Below, one piece after another: positions 50,301-61,700 of a DNA stretch of 64,000 bases; within the stretch, counting starts at the first letter, position 1, and every line of letters starts with the position of its first letter. This stretch comes from Phytomonas francai (lineage: Eukaryota > Euglenozoa > Kinetoplastea > Trypanosomatida > Trypanosomatidae). Under the pieces are notes generated by a model. That model did no database searches. It saw only the letters and a program-made list of their open reading frames with translations, and was not told the DNA's origin. The translations under genes and the position numbers were made by a program. The DNA lies in the NCBI GenBank assembly GCA_001766655.1, contig MJCC01000001.1, forward strand, positions 1,073,532 to 1,137,531, given 5' to 3'.

Positions 50301-50706
50301 TAAAACTTACTTTCACCATTGATCGTTTTGGTAGCCCAGGTGTTTCTTTTCGATGATGGTTATAGATTGACTGAGTTTGCTCATGATTTCCTCCATCTGG
50401 TGATGCGTTGTTATTATCATTTTCCTTCTGAACCAATTGGGTATCCCTATACACCAATGCATCGGCCCTATGGATATCTCGTTTTTCGCTTTGGCATGAC
50501 ATAAGGCTGGTATTGTACCTGGAAGAATTATTGTTTTCGGAAACAAGGGAATCATATAACAAGTCTGCATGATTCATAGTAATTGAATCTTGGGGTCTGT
50601 ACCGTAATTCATTTGATAGTTTGAAGCCTTCTGTCGGACTTATTGGTCTACGCTCGACTAAACTATCGCTATCAACAACTAGAGTATTGGGTGATAAATT
50701 TACCAT
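47347..50706 (-). CDS. Membrane-anchored STE11/MAPKKK-type kinase with a receiver-like domain
   Basis: 1119 residues from ATG 50706-50704. Order: disordered N-terminus (1-~275); helical region (~280-410); two adjacent hydrophobic segments (about 424-448 and 454-476) that should insert as a hairpin; polar linker (~480-650); an alpha/beta segment (664-775) resembling a degenerate response-regulator receiver; kinase domain (799-1063). The kinase is complete: GGGAYG (807-812), K829 in AVKR, E855, HRDLKPDN (928-935), DFG (947-949), TGTFAYMAPE (964-973) and DMWSIGC. GTFAYMAPE and the overall pattern fit the STE11 group. With a two-pass hairpin both termini would face the cytosol. It is the first gene of the minus-strand unit, next to the strand-switch region. 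Confidence 0.88.
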   Translation of the reverse strand: MVNLSPNTLVVDSDSLVERRPISPTEGFKLSNELRYRPQDSITMNHADLLYDSLVSENNNSSRYNTSLMSCQSEKRDIHRADALVYRDTQLVQKENDNNNASPDGGNHEQTQSIYNHHRKETPGLPKRSMVKVSFRNDRRGSFVQKPSDQGQGMMPNEEQGVSSHLQLPQPLCSYNFNNLSGSREGNPLSNEIRFTPYHTDAGMPLPLKSTSNISQGSLFHWEIPHCEVERLSAIHDPRSAVNNKKYSTQANILMSPVSKKQQHDQNVVTQPQNWIQNPILFYLSENLIKLHELRSKIRHTEIGNEVSTGLEVGGNSFTTPDSSFSYEYKAQIETLKRYVTYSVSEIDAILLNPLFTRWSEQHLFNLVKRVTTSWKFSGPDSKEFEEASFLLLQAISEERSGTIRHTLLYWLREYLGSVKHYCTGFYFLSVMSFASLLFTILLAVFGYYYLSLRIVFSVLLSITILSMHCFSSLILNHNASADATAAFFKMEILYLSNDDVNIESEDSFFSPRQPGSRSVYPSNGHITLPGTHVTNEGSRTCKDPFCDLNTLEDDETIFISMEKKLPQQAQTEHPEPSEHSKRNGAPSRSHAFEGQRQAENSHHVVRRTSKASTSTNDLLTGKEKTLNTSKGNKDSEAFSLKDTEVSCATINSTFIIDLADNISVTALIYCKDEHALSIIMSSLWEFNFLVLRTDLSQIDNVYQQGSDKFKIIILHAPDLQEGSSEYDTALSWVKGNLPVFFFSLDNCMFPCFVPLSNRLQLPLSEKNITNLLLFGTAKNEGLSSTKTGSLSKPLKVPPYTLGRRLGGGAYGNVFEAEMETLGVMCAVKRIYLRNGSNTDPDDNNISQLRDIAREVEIMSSLTHPNIVKYMFFERDDNCISIFMELCLGGSLSSMISGGELVDPEFIKQVLRDIISAVAYLHKKKVTHRDLKPDNVLFSNGRAKITDFGTAILKRNRDDLSPVTGTFAYMAPEIILCETYGKACDMWSIGCIAAEILKVDLPQRSLGLPGMCEFYRKMDPSSPLSIDCSVLEVSDFLRSCLQRNPSARPTAAELLHHNCLKHNNTAFDKWIKEVISRSCLSYPHTVIAMDVFGSNESVVDLGFEFNGMSLKSLDDVSNV

Positions 50707-52174
50707 TTTTACTAACTTCCTTAACTTGCTAACAGGTTCTTTTATGATTCCTTGAGCCTGTAAAGTTGTATTTTGGTTTGTGTCCTTGCCTGTAGAGGAG
50801 CGTGTATATTAAATATTTGGTGTGTAAATTTTGTCTTCTTACATATATACTATTCTTCGTATGTTGATGTATAAGAGACCCATAAGGAAAAAAAAAAGTG
50901 TAACAGCCACATCAATAATAGCACCTAGAAATTACATTAGATTGAAAGTAATCAAGAAAATAAAAACTAAATGTCATAATAAATAAATTAAAAAGGAAAC
51001 GATATTATATATAGAAAATAATTATCAGAATACCATAATGTCTTTCAAAAAGATGCTCTTTTTAACGAATCAGGTGTAACCTCCCTAAGCCTAGCTACTA
51101 GTATTTAGACATCCTTGCCTCTCCATTATATGTAAGCATTGAAAATAATGGAGAGCACAACATATATAATGCTCCGTCATGCAGTGTTTTGCATAAGGCC
51201 TTTATAAACATTATTTTGATCATTCCCCACGTTACTATTGCAATTCAAATATCTAGAAAGCGACATTATGTGATTATCTATATGTAATCATATATTTATC
51301 TTCTCACGATGTTTTTTCCTATGCAATAAAGATAAATTTGACAGGGATTTGCTACTGCGACTTCGAAATAAATGAAGACAGCAAGCAAAACCCTAAAAGA
51401 GCAATTAGAAACAAATAGTTTGAGTTTATGCAAAAGTAATTCCAGCCAAAAACAATGTAGCTACTTCTGTTTATTTACTCTTTCCTTTTTGTTTTCATGT
51501 TGGCAAATTGTATTTGAATTCAAGTATGTGCTGAAATATTCTTTATACTTAAACACTAGATATTACATACGGAAGTATTAGAAATTCTAAATTTACTGAA
51601 CGTGTGATAATCAGAAACACTGGTAGCTAGCACCATAGTCACAAAATTAAAAACAAAATCGTATTTCGAACTTCATCAGATACAACCATATTTACAAGTT
51701 CAAATACATATGTCAAGAAAGCATTGGACTGTGCTGTTGAACGTATAGCCTAAAATAAACAACCCACCTACCTTTTCTTTCCTGTATAATGAAAATGTAC
51801 CAGTAATACCCGCCCACCCCCTACATACAAGTTTGCATCACCTCAACAATGCTTATAGTAAACAGTAAATATTGATAGATTTTTATTGACACTTTTTTTT
51901 GAGCAAGAATGAGAAAGCAAAATGTCAACTCTGCACTAAACTGGGAAAAAAAATGTCAAAAGTCTAGGTGGATGTAATACAAATAAAAAAGTGAAGGATA
52001 AAATAATCAAACAAAAAATATTTAATTACCTTAAGCTGCTTACAGGAAACTTTTATGCTAACCCCGAGCCACCAAACAAAAACAATAGAGCAAACTTTTC
52101 GCAATCCTGTGGAGAAAACGCTCCGCCCAAGAAACCCAAAAGCCCCACAGCCAACGATTTAGCATCCCGGATTG

Positions 52175-52210
52175 AAAGGGGGGACCGAAAGCTCGCGAGG
52201 CCCCTTTTTT
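52175..52210 (+). other. GC hairpin followed by T6 in the strand-switch region
   Basis: AAAGGGG (52175-52181) can pair with CCCCTTT (52201-52207), with an inner CTCGCGAG palindrome (52192-52199), and the 3' arm runs into T6 (52205-52210), as in an RNA polymerase III terminator. Two further small palindromes follow (CGCCCGGGCG near 52231, CCCCTCGGGG near 52259). This could be the 3' end of a small structured RNA, or only GC-rich DNA. Confidence 0.3.
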
Positions 52211-52305
52211 GCTCGTCAAAATCCCCAACGCGACGCCCGGGCGAGGGTAGACCAAAGTCCCCTCGGGGAGGGCCTCGCCGCACCCCCATCTCCTCTTCTT
52301 CGCCT

Positions 52306-52329
52306 CCCCCCCCCCCCCCCCCCCCCCCC
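52306..52329 (+). repeat. C24 homopolymer in the strand-switch region
   Basis: Twenty-four C on the plus strand, about 450 bases upstream of the plus-strand giant gene and ~1.6 kb upstream of the minus-strand kinase. Confidence 0.85.
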
Positions 52330-52746
52330 GTAGGAGATATTCGCACGTGTAACTTCAAAAAAAAAAAAGAGCACTCCATAAGAGTCATAGTATGAATATA
52401 AATTAACAGACTTCTATAGATATATCCCCACACCGGCGGCAGAGCGAAGTAATGACTGAGACCGCGCCAAGGTTCAGTTGTGAGGGAAAAATGCGCTGCA
52501 CGCAAAAGGGAAAAAAAAGGAACGCCTTCTGCCTCAGGTAGAAGTGGCGTAGGTTTCTCAGGATCCAAGGGAACTTGGTGGTTATGTCCTGTTGTTGGTA
52601 AACTGGAAAATTTAATTTCTGTATGACGATCATTGGGACATCCTGAGGGTAGGTTGTTAACTTTAACTCTCCAATGCAAATCAGATTTACAGAAACATTG
52701 TTATCATTGATAGAGTTTTTTCTTTATAAATATTTTATCTAGTACG

Positions 52747-52764
52747 CTTTTTTTTTACCATTAG
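52747..52764 (+). promoter_or_regulatory. Putative trans-splice acceptor of the giant ASH-domain gene
   Basis: A C/T tract (52747-52756) followed by ACCATTAG, with AG at 52763-52764, leaves a 13-base leader before the ATG at 52778. A second AG at 52774-52775 would leave two bases. Confidence 0.5.
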
Positions 52765-52777
52765 GATCTCTTTAGGA

Positions 52778-55700
52778 ATGTTAAAAGTTAGTACTGAAGA
52801 AATTAGTTTTGGCGACGTAGCGATCAACAACATACCCTCATACAGACAGCTAAAGATCACCAATGTAAACAATTTACCCGTATCAGTGCACTTGTCAGCT
52901 AGCACGACAATGATCAAGTTCCAGTTAAGTAACGAAAATTACAACTCAAAGGAAACGGATTCCGATTCTTTCTGCTATAATGAAGTATTTGACCTTATAG
53001 ATTTGGTAGACAAAATTCGTCTTGAAGGACATGAGGAAAGAAGCATCATTGTTTCGTTTAAGCCCCAAACAAGCGTCTTTGAGCATATCTCGGCACACTC
53101 ATCATTCTTGTTGTGCGATGGTACGGTCTACTTTAATGTAATATCTGAGGAAATCCCTATTTCAAGCGAAGACATTGCTTCTCACATTTTTAAGGATTTG
53201 AATAGCGCTTCAACACCTGTGAAGGAATCAAATACAACAGACACAGTGTTGTTGGAATCCAATACTGTACCTTTCTCAGCTAACGTTTACCTCTCTTGGC
53301 TAGAAATATCGCATTCGGAATTTTATTTAACAATGACGCCTAATAAGATGGCGCACATAAGCTTTTCGGTCACCAACGTTTCAACGAGTCCTCTATCTTT
53401 TATAATCAGGAATCAAAGCATGAGAGTCAAAGGAATTGATTTAGAAATCTATAAAACAGGAGAGCTGGAAGAACCAAAGCTTAATCAACGTCTTTTACTT
53501 CATGCCAACTCATCTATGGAGCTATCACTAGTGGCAAGAACTGGTTCAGGTTGTGTTCCCGACCAACGCCATAAAGCGATTTTACAATGCGATAACCTGT
53601 CTAACCTTTATAATACTGCATTTGTTTACGTAAATATAAACGTTTCAGCTGAATCTCAAGGGGATATTGTTAGCATATCAAGCACGTCTCTCAACTTTGG
53701 TGATATTTACCGAGGCATTCATGCACATGCTGAAATTGGTTTTCTGAATATTGATGGGTGGGCTGATATCGCTATATCGTTGGCTCCGATTGATCAAGGA
53801 AAATCTTATGGATATTTGACTTTGCTTAAGGACAATACCCCAACAGAGGAAGTTATAGTACCAGTGCAAAAGGGGATGGTTTACGTGAATGTACAATACA
53901 TTCCTGATTTTGATGAGGAGCACAAGGAACCAACACCTGTCAAATTCGAAATTCAATTTTTGGCGCGCTCAAGAGTGACATATCGAAGTCAGAAGCTCAC
54001 CGTACGTTGCAGTGCAGTTTTGTTTACTAGTACCATAGATGTCTCACCTACAGATATAGACCTTGGTGATTGCATTGTGGGGCAAACCAAACGGTATGTC
54101 TTCTATGCCATTAATAAAACGCCATTGCCTGGAAGTATTATCATACAAATACGAAGCAAAGTCATTTGCATCGATGGAATATCTCAAAGCGATGCCTCAA
54201 AAAATCAAGTCTGTGAAAAACTTCATATGGGACCTCAAAGCAAGCTCCCAATTACACTACGAATCACGCCGAGACGCGTTAACCCGACCTATCGCAAGCA
54301 GCTAACAATAGTAAATGTCTGCAATACTAGTGCAGAAAAGCAAATTCTTAATATAGAAGCCAACAATATGCCTCCCCTGGAAGCAAAGCTACACAATAAG
54401 CTATACTCATGGGAATGTCATCCATTGAAATATGACATTATCAATCAAGAGAACTCTGATTTCTGTGCAATCACAGATGTTCCCTCCTTGGTGCCCTACC
54501 TTGCAACCTCGAATGTGGACTACTCTTTGAATCTGTTAATTTCAAGTACCAGCCCAGAAATTGAGATTTTCTGCTTAACAGATCCCAAAAAAACGGCTCT
54601 TTTAGTAAACCTGGCTGCTGAGCTACAAACATTTTATGTGTTTAGCGAGTCCGATTATGTGAAACAACCAACCCAATCTCCACCGAAGCGAGTTGCTGAT
54701 GTGTTGGACCAACTGCTTTCTATTTTATCGTGTGCATTGACAACAAAGGAAATAACGCTTGAATCAAAAAAAAGTGTTACAGTTTTTGCTCTTGTCAATA
54801 GAACTTTATTCTCTCGCGAGCCAATATCAAAAGAGGATGGTCTTATGATAACTGTCAATGGAATAGAAACGCCACGCTTTGTAAGGCTATCTTATAGGCT
54901 ATGTGGCACCTCGTTTGAGCTGAGCGGACAGAAAACCAAAAATTTTGGTGAAACTAGCATTGGGACGAAAAAGTCGACAATGGTCACTATAGTGAATCGC
55001 TGTAAATCTGTGCTGTACATCAAAGCAACCAAGTCTCATTCCGTTACTGCGGGACATATTAGAATCGAAAACAGCGAAAGAGAGTCGCTTTTCATTTCAG
55101 TGAGACCTTTTGCAATACGAAAAATTGAGGTGAGTTTCAATCCTGGAATAAAAGGTCTCTTCGATGAAAAAATATGCCTTGAAAACATTTTTGATCCCAA
55201 AAATTTTGTCAATGTGGAACTAAAAGCAACGGTTATCAAGGCGGACACGTTCGATGTGAGTCCCGACTCATGGAACTTCGGTAATGTTCTACTCCCCACT
55301 ATTAGAAACGTTTCGGAATCCGTACGCGTGGCAATGAAGCTTACGGTTTATAACACTAGCAAAGCATCGAGGCAAATCAAAGCTCGTTTAGGAACAGATA
55401 GCACTGTTGATTTTCGTGAGTTCCTTAAAAACGACTGCCTTCATAGTTACCTGGGGTTTAAAGGAGCAAGTGTGAAGGCGAAGCTTGACACAGAACTGGG
55501 TACACAGCACTCTGCCTCTACACGAAAGATTGAGGAGAAAATCGAAAAGATGGAACAAAAACTCAAAATTTATAAGCGGAAAAAGAAAGAAGAGAAGTAC
55601 AAGGTTACCTTGAAGACAATCGAATCATTGAAAAGGGCATTGTTGGGAGAAGAAGTCGATCCAAATGCACTAAACATGGTCTCACCTGGGCATGATAATG

Positions 55701-58700
55701 ACATTTCGGAAAGTGATGATGAGGCTCATCACACGAAAAGTAAGCCTCATTCGACTCTTGAGATGCTCACGGAACTTCTTGGAGAGGGTGTGGCACTTCC
55801 AATAATGAATGCGGGGGAATCTGTGAATATCACATTCACTTTGTCGTTTTCACGCCTTCCGGATAAGCTACTACCGTCTTTGCAGACAACAACGCTACAC
55901 TTGTTTCTCTTCGAGGCCAGAGATAAGGAAGTCAACCGTATTGTACCTATTGATATCACCCTTATGCGCCCTGAAGAGGAGGAGTGCCTTCATATAGCCT
56001 CATTAGATTCTGCTTTGCAAGTGAATACATCCACTTTGCCTACGCTTGAATTAGAAAAAGTTTTTTTGGAGGTGTGTAAAACCGTTTGCACGTCATCTAC
56101 GTTTATGGGTCATCCACTGGTTGTTCTTCATAATTGTATTGTGAATGACAATACAGAGTTCTCTCTTCTAGTAAGGTCTACAAAGCCTACGACTGTTGTT
56201 ATTCTGGAGCCACGAGCATGTAGCGGTTCTATAACACACACTCTAGAGGCTCGGTTTAAATTCTTCCCCAGAAATGGGGCTGTCAATGCAGATGAAGCCC
56301 TCCGTATCATGGTGGAGTGCACCCCTAGAAGTGTAGGTCCGCAGAAATATATTGTTCCAATAAAAAATCTACAAAACTCAGCGGACATACTGTATGTGGT
56401 GGTTGAAATAAATCCAACGGAAGAGCAAGAGCGTATCATAACAGAGCCGAAGAGTCTGACGTTCGGTGACATCATCACACCGTGTAGATTCAACCAATTG
56501 GAGTCTCAGCTCTTACTCATCAAAAGTCGTTTCCCATATGCGCATGCTCTCCTCATACGTTCCAATAAGCCTTCCCAAGTGTTGTTTTTTGAGAACCCCG
56601 AGTGTACTGTACCTTTAGAAATCCCAATTGAACGAATGTTTTTTAAAGAAACTGTTCGAGTGTACGTCAAATTTGTGCCCAGTTTTAGATCCGCTCAAGG
56701 TACCTCCAGAGTCGTCAGCGCAGGAGTCATTGTAGAGGCCATAACTTTGAACCGTGAAGGGAACTATTGTGCCGTAGGTCGGGCGGTAGTACGTCTCTGT
56801 GTGTGTGTCGGTGGGGGCATCATTTCCGTCCCGAAATCACATATCGATATGGGCATCATCGAAGACACAAAGCAACCCCCGATGGCAATGGTCAAAATCA
56901 CTAACACTTCGAGCACATTCACTATTCGAGCAAACCTATCCACCTTATCATTGAATGTAGCAATTGATGGCGGTAATAATCGCAAGATTGCGTTAATGCC
57001 AAGGGAGGAAAGGGAAATACCTGTGATGCTTCAGTCGACAGCACCAGGGTGGATACAAGAAGAGGTCGTCGTCCAAAACCTCAGCTGCACTCAGGAACCA
57101 ATTCATATTTTAATTTCTGGCCTTCGTCAGGATCCATTCATATTTCCTATTTACTCTTCTTTAGATAAAGTCTATTACTTCCCGATCACTGTTGTTGAGC
57201 CAGGGCCTAATGGCAGCTATAATTTGCATGAAAAAGTTTCAATTAATGTGTCCATGCAGAATCAGTATACAAGAGATTTCGTATTGGAGCTTAAAAACAC
57301 TGAGCTTTCGTTGTATTTTTCAAACGATATGCAAGATGGTGAAGAAGTGATCTCCCCTGGGCAGTACCAAAACGGGTGCGTACACCTAAAATCGCAACGA
57401 ACGCAAAGCGTCACTTGGACCTTGGTTGGTGTCCCAAAACTAACACAAGAGCAAACAAGAAGCCTAATGGAGCACCGCATGGTGACTATAAACGCCACAG
57501 CGCAAGTCCAGGTTGCTCAAATCCTTAATGAAAGAAATATATTACATCGCGCCTTCCCATCTCGACGGCAACTTCCGTCTGTAGGGCAGTGTCTGATGCT
57601 CCTCACCTTTTCAGTGCCCATGACCGTAAGCGAGGGATGCGCTGAACCTTTGAAAACGGATTTGGGGATAATACGCCTAACAAAGAAAAATGACGAAGAC
57701 AATGAATATTGTTCTAGATATCGTCGCCACAAAAAACGTTGCTTTGAAGCGAATACCACCAGTAACAGCACTAACGACGATAGGGATTCATCAACAGAGG
57801 TTCGGGTTCTACTTCGAAACCTGTCGCCCTATTTGCCTTTGATACTACGGATTGAATCCCCACCTGTTCTCCGTTTCACTAACAAACGGTTAACCATTCC
57901 ACCAGAACAAACGCTTGAGGTCGGCGGCAACCTGCAGCTCGAGCAAATCACTACGCAGGGGCCGTTTCAGTATCAGACATTTTTCGTCAATGAGTTTAAC
58001 AATGAGAATGATATTTCCGTATCGATAACCGGAGAATACTATTGGAAGATCTTTCAACTTAAATATCGAGGCAATGATGATGCGCAGGAGGCGCTGTCTC
58101 TCAGCCCGCTCATTCTAGACCCCTCATTAACTGCACCTATCCTTCTTTCTGAGGAAAAAGTTGCTGTAAGTGTGTTTGTGGTGGAAGAGGTGAAGCTGCA
58201 CTGGTCAATGAAGTATAATCCTAAAGTCGAGGGGCTTCTATCGGTCCAAATTTTCCATTATGACGCCACTCCCGCGAGCGACTGTATCATATTTACTGCC
58301 CAGACTATTGCTCACACATCGAATATTCGTGGCAGTTTCAACGTGGCGATGAAATCTTTGACATCAGGATCGAATACGGACGTAAATGACAACACAAACA
58401 AGCAGACTGAGGCGAACACCCTCGACAATGGGGAAGCGACTGACATAAATCCAACAAGCAACAGAAGGACTGCATATGAAATGGCACCTTCCTGCGCAAT
58501 CGCAGCAACAAATCCGGCAAGCAGTGCTCGCCAAAGAGCCTCCTCATTATCACCCCGCACGCTATCACTCCGTTTACGCTGCTTCATGGTAAGCAATGAT
58601 TTGACTGCTCTGGCACCTCTGTTTTTCTGGAGTATACGCAAAAAGCAACAGGAAGCAGCATTGGATTTCGAAAAGATACCCGAACTCGAGGCACGGCGTA

Positions 58701-61700
58701 CGGCACCGTCCAACAACATATGGATTGGGAATTTGACGTTTGCAAACCAATTTACAAATGATGAAGAATATCAGGTATATGGTCAAATTGACCCTTTCAG
58801 CACCTTTTCGGCCCCTCCTAATGTGGAACTTCAACCTTTGCAGATTATTCTACCCGCCACCCCTGTATTACTGACAAAGCCAGAGCAGAACACGAAGGTG
58901 CATTGGGGCTATACAGGTAAACTAAATGTAACAAACAGTTGCAAAGGGTGCGCTTTGCAGTTGTGTTTGTATGTGCTGATTAGTGAACATCTTTCGACAC
59001 CAATCACTGTAGAAGTTTGTGTAGACAGTAAATGTTGTACGCTTAATGAAAAAGGAAGTGAAATGAATGTCGAAAGCTCAAACGAAGGTGGCGCCAACGA
59101 ACGTGTGACACTATTTTACAATAATACGAAAGGAGGCAACCCTTCTCTGGATGGCAAAAATGGTGCTAATGCAAATGGGCCTCACGCTGGTCACCACTTC
59201 GCTGTTGCACCAGATGAAACCGTTGTACTCGATGTCGCTCTGTACAGCTCACAGTTGTATTTGAAAGCAGATGCCAATACGACGTTAAGCCAATTGTCTC
59301 TAGAGCGGTTTGTAGCCTTTGCTGTGCTAGACGAGAATGTCCCATGTAGTGTAAATGTGAGTCGCGTGAGCGTGGCTCCGTATGACGAAGATGATGTTAC
59401 TGATCAAGCATCATTGGATCTTTCCATATTCCCTAGCACAGGAGTCAGAATGGGTTCAATTGACCTATTACGCAGCAAAATGCGCAGAACCTCCACAGCA
59501 ATGCTTAGAAATAGTTGCTTGATGGAATCGAAAGATGCGCTTCTGAATGCCAAAGGTGCGGTTGTTGAGAGGGTCATGACCAATTCCTCCTTTGTGGATA
59601 ACAGTGGGTTACTTGACTCACCGACGACCCAGAGAAATGCTACAGCAGGGTCTACCGATGAAAATCGTAGAGGGCAAGTGGCTTTTCCACAAAAGTCAAC
59701 ACTAGGCTCTCCCTCCTTAAGGTCGCCATCGTCTCAGGTTCTGTCTCTAAAGAATTGCACCCCGGTGCCCGGTATCGTTGGGGGTTACATGTGTTCCTTT
59801 ACAATTCCGAAGGAAGGAAACCTAGATAGTGAAATTTTGGTCTGCAATAACATATGCAAGCAAGAGGTAAAATATACGGTATCAATCGTCTCACAAACCC
59901 CGATTCCGTGGTTGTTGTTGCTTGCGAAGAGTGGAACACTCAATCCTGGCGAGAGTCAACTCATACGATTCACAACTTTGTCCTCAAAGGTGGGATGTTT
60001 CACAGCATACTTGGCGATTTACAACAGCATAGATCCACTTGAGGTACTATACCTTAAATTATCTGCAGACATCTTTGCTCCAACCTTTGGCAATGACATC
60101 TTCGAGATTATTGCCTCTGATGGTCAATCTGTAATGCCAAGCGATCTTCATAACGTGTCTCTGGGACACATCTATGGCTCAGGGACGATGCGCGCTAATA
60201 TCGCGATGGAAATCTACAACCGGGGGGATGTGGCGCTGGAGTTCCCTATCTACGTATTAAAGCCTCTTCGTCTGGAGTTACGGCCTATAGGTGAATGCTC
60301 TAATATCAAGAATGTTCTCTTTGGCAAGAGGAAACATTCACAGGAGACGTACCACAAATCTCACGAGGATCTTGAGAGCCCTAACGTGACTGACTTCGAG
60401 TCCCAGAGGGAGCCTATGGAGACAGATCAGGAATTGGAATCCACGCCCACCTTTGAATCAATGGCACAGAATTTGCCCGTCCATGACACTACACGTCGGC
60501 CTGTTTTCAAAGGCAAACTCATAGCGTGTCGTATTTACGATGTCCCGATCATGAACAGTCAACGGTATATCGTGGCCGATTCCAACTCACACGCGCGCTT
60601 AGCGTTCGTGCTGAGTTGTGCGGAGTTATACATTCCAGATGGATACAGTGTCCATGGTGAGGCAGATGTCATCCTTCAATGCAAACAGGTACGCGACGCA
60701 CGCTTTTTGTTTCGTGTCACGTTTGAGCTATACAAACCGACCTTCCACGTCGATCGTATCTTCAATGTCCCTATATCAGATGATATCGGCCAAGTGGTTG
60801 TTAATGTACATAATTTGGAAAAGGTGGCGCAAGGGTTTTGCTTTCGTTCACAATCCCCGATACTTTATGTCGTCGCGGGGACCGGTTCAAAAACAAAGGA
60901 CGATGATGCGGTAAAAGCCTTGCTTACAGACAGCACGAGCCTTCCAAGGACAGGTGGAAGTATTGTGATGGATTCCGATAACCGTCAGTCGACAGTGGTG
61001 TCGTTCGCTGATCTGATCATCCCCGAAAATTCGATTGGGTATTTCATTGTCCTATTGGATCACAAACGTGCTGCAACACTGCTCAGCATCGATAAGGGTG
61101 TGTGTGAACGGCCAACACTCTGTGAGCATGCGTTTATTTTTAATCAAGGTAACTCCAAAGAACGAGTGCGTATCGAGCTGCGTCAGATTCCACTTTCTGA
61201 TCCCACGGCGGAAAGTAATGAAAAAGCGGCGATGACACTAACTCATCACTCGCCCAACACGTTTTTCCCTTCCTACTCTCCTCTTTATGCGGTATTAAAG
61301 CCTATCAAAGTGGGCAGGCAGCATATTGGTGAGCACTTCATCATGCGCTTTGTGCAACAATTCAATGAAACCCTTTCCTGCTACGCAGATCGATTACAAG
61401 CGATCTTTGCATATTATAAAGCTCTTAAAGATGATGTGGAAACATTTGGATACGCTGCCAACAAGGGGGGTGATCCGATCGATATACTCCAATTAATTGA
61501 TAGCAGTGAATCAGACGGAGAGGAAGTTGAAGCCACACCTTGTCGTCAATCTGATGAAATAGAGGAGCTATGTCGACCTGATTCAACAGAGATCATGAAT
61601 GCTTTGGGGCGCATACTGCCACCCCAGGAACCCACTGATGATATGGATAGCAAATATCAATCTCCTGCCCATCATAGATTGACTCACGTAAATAGCAATG

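Larger units (their letters stand above)
50707..52777. other. Divergent strand-switch region (probable polymerase II start region)
   Basis: The only change of coding strand in the window: minus-strand genes to the left, plus-strand genes to the right. In kinetoplastids such regions carry bidirectional RNA polymerase II initiation without a TATA-type promoter, marked by chromatin rather than motif. The 2.07 kb are AT-rich (50.8-52.0 kb) except for a GC island (52055-52350) with hairpins and a C24 tract. No tRNA or snRNA gene recognised. Acceptor-like sequences for both flanking genes lie at its edges. Confidence 0.7.

Noticed and set aside
51991..52395. 134-codon plus-strand frame across the GC island and C24 tract
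   Set aside because: Its proline run is just the C tract and the rest is low complexity. Non-coding structure explains it better, though an acceptor-like TTACAG sits at its start.
52053..52679. 208-codon minus-strand frame in the strand-switch region
   Set aside because: Starts at TTG, has a Gly run from the C24 tract, and overlaps the plus-strand island without a recognisable domain.
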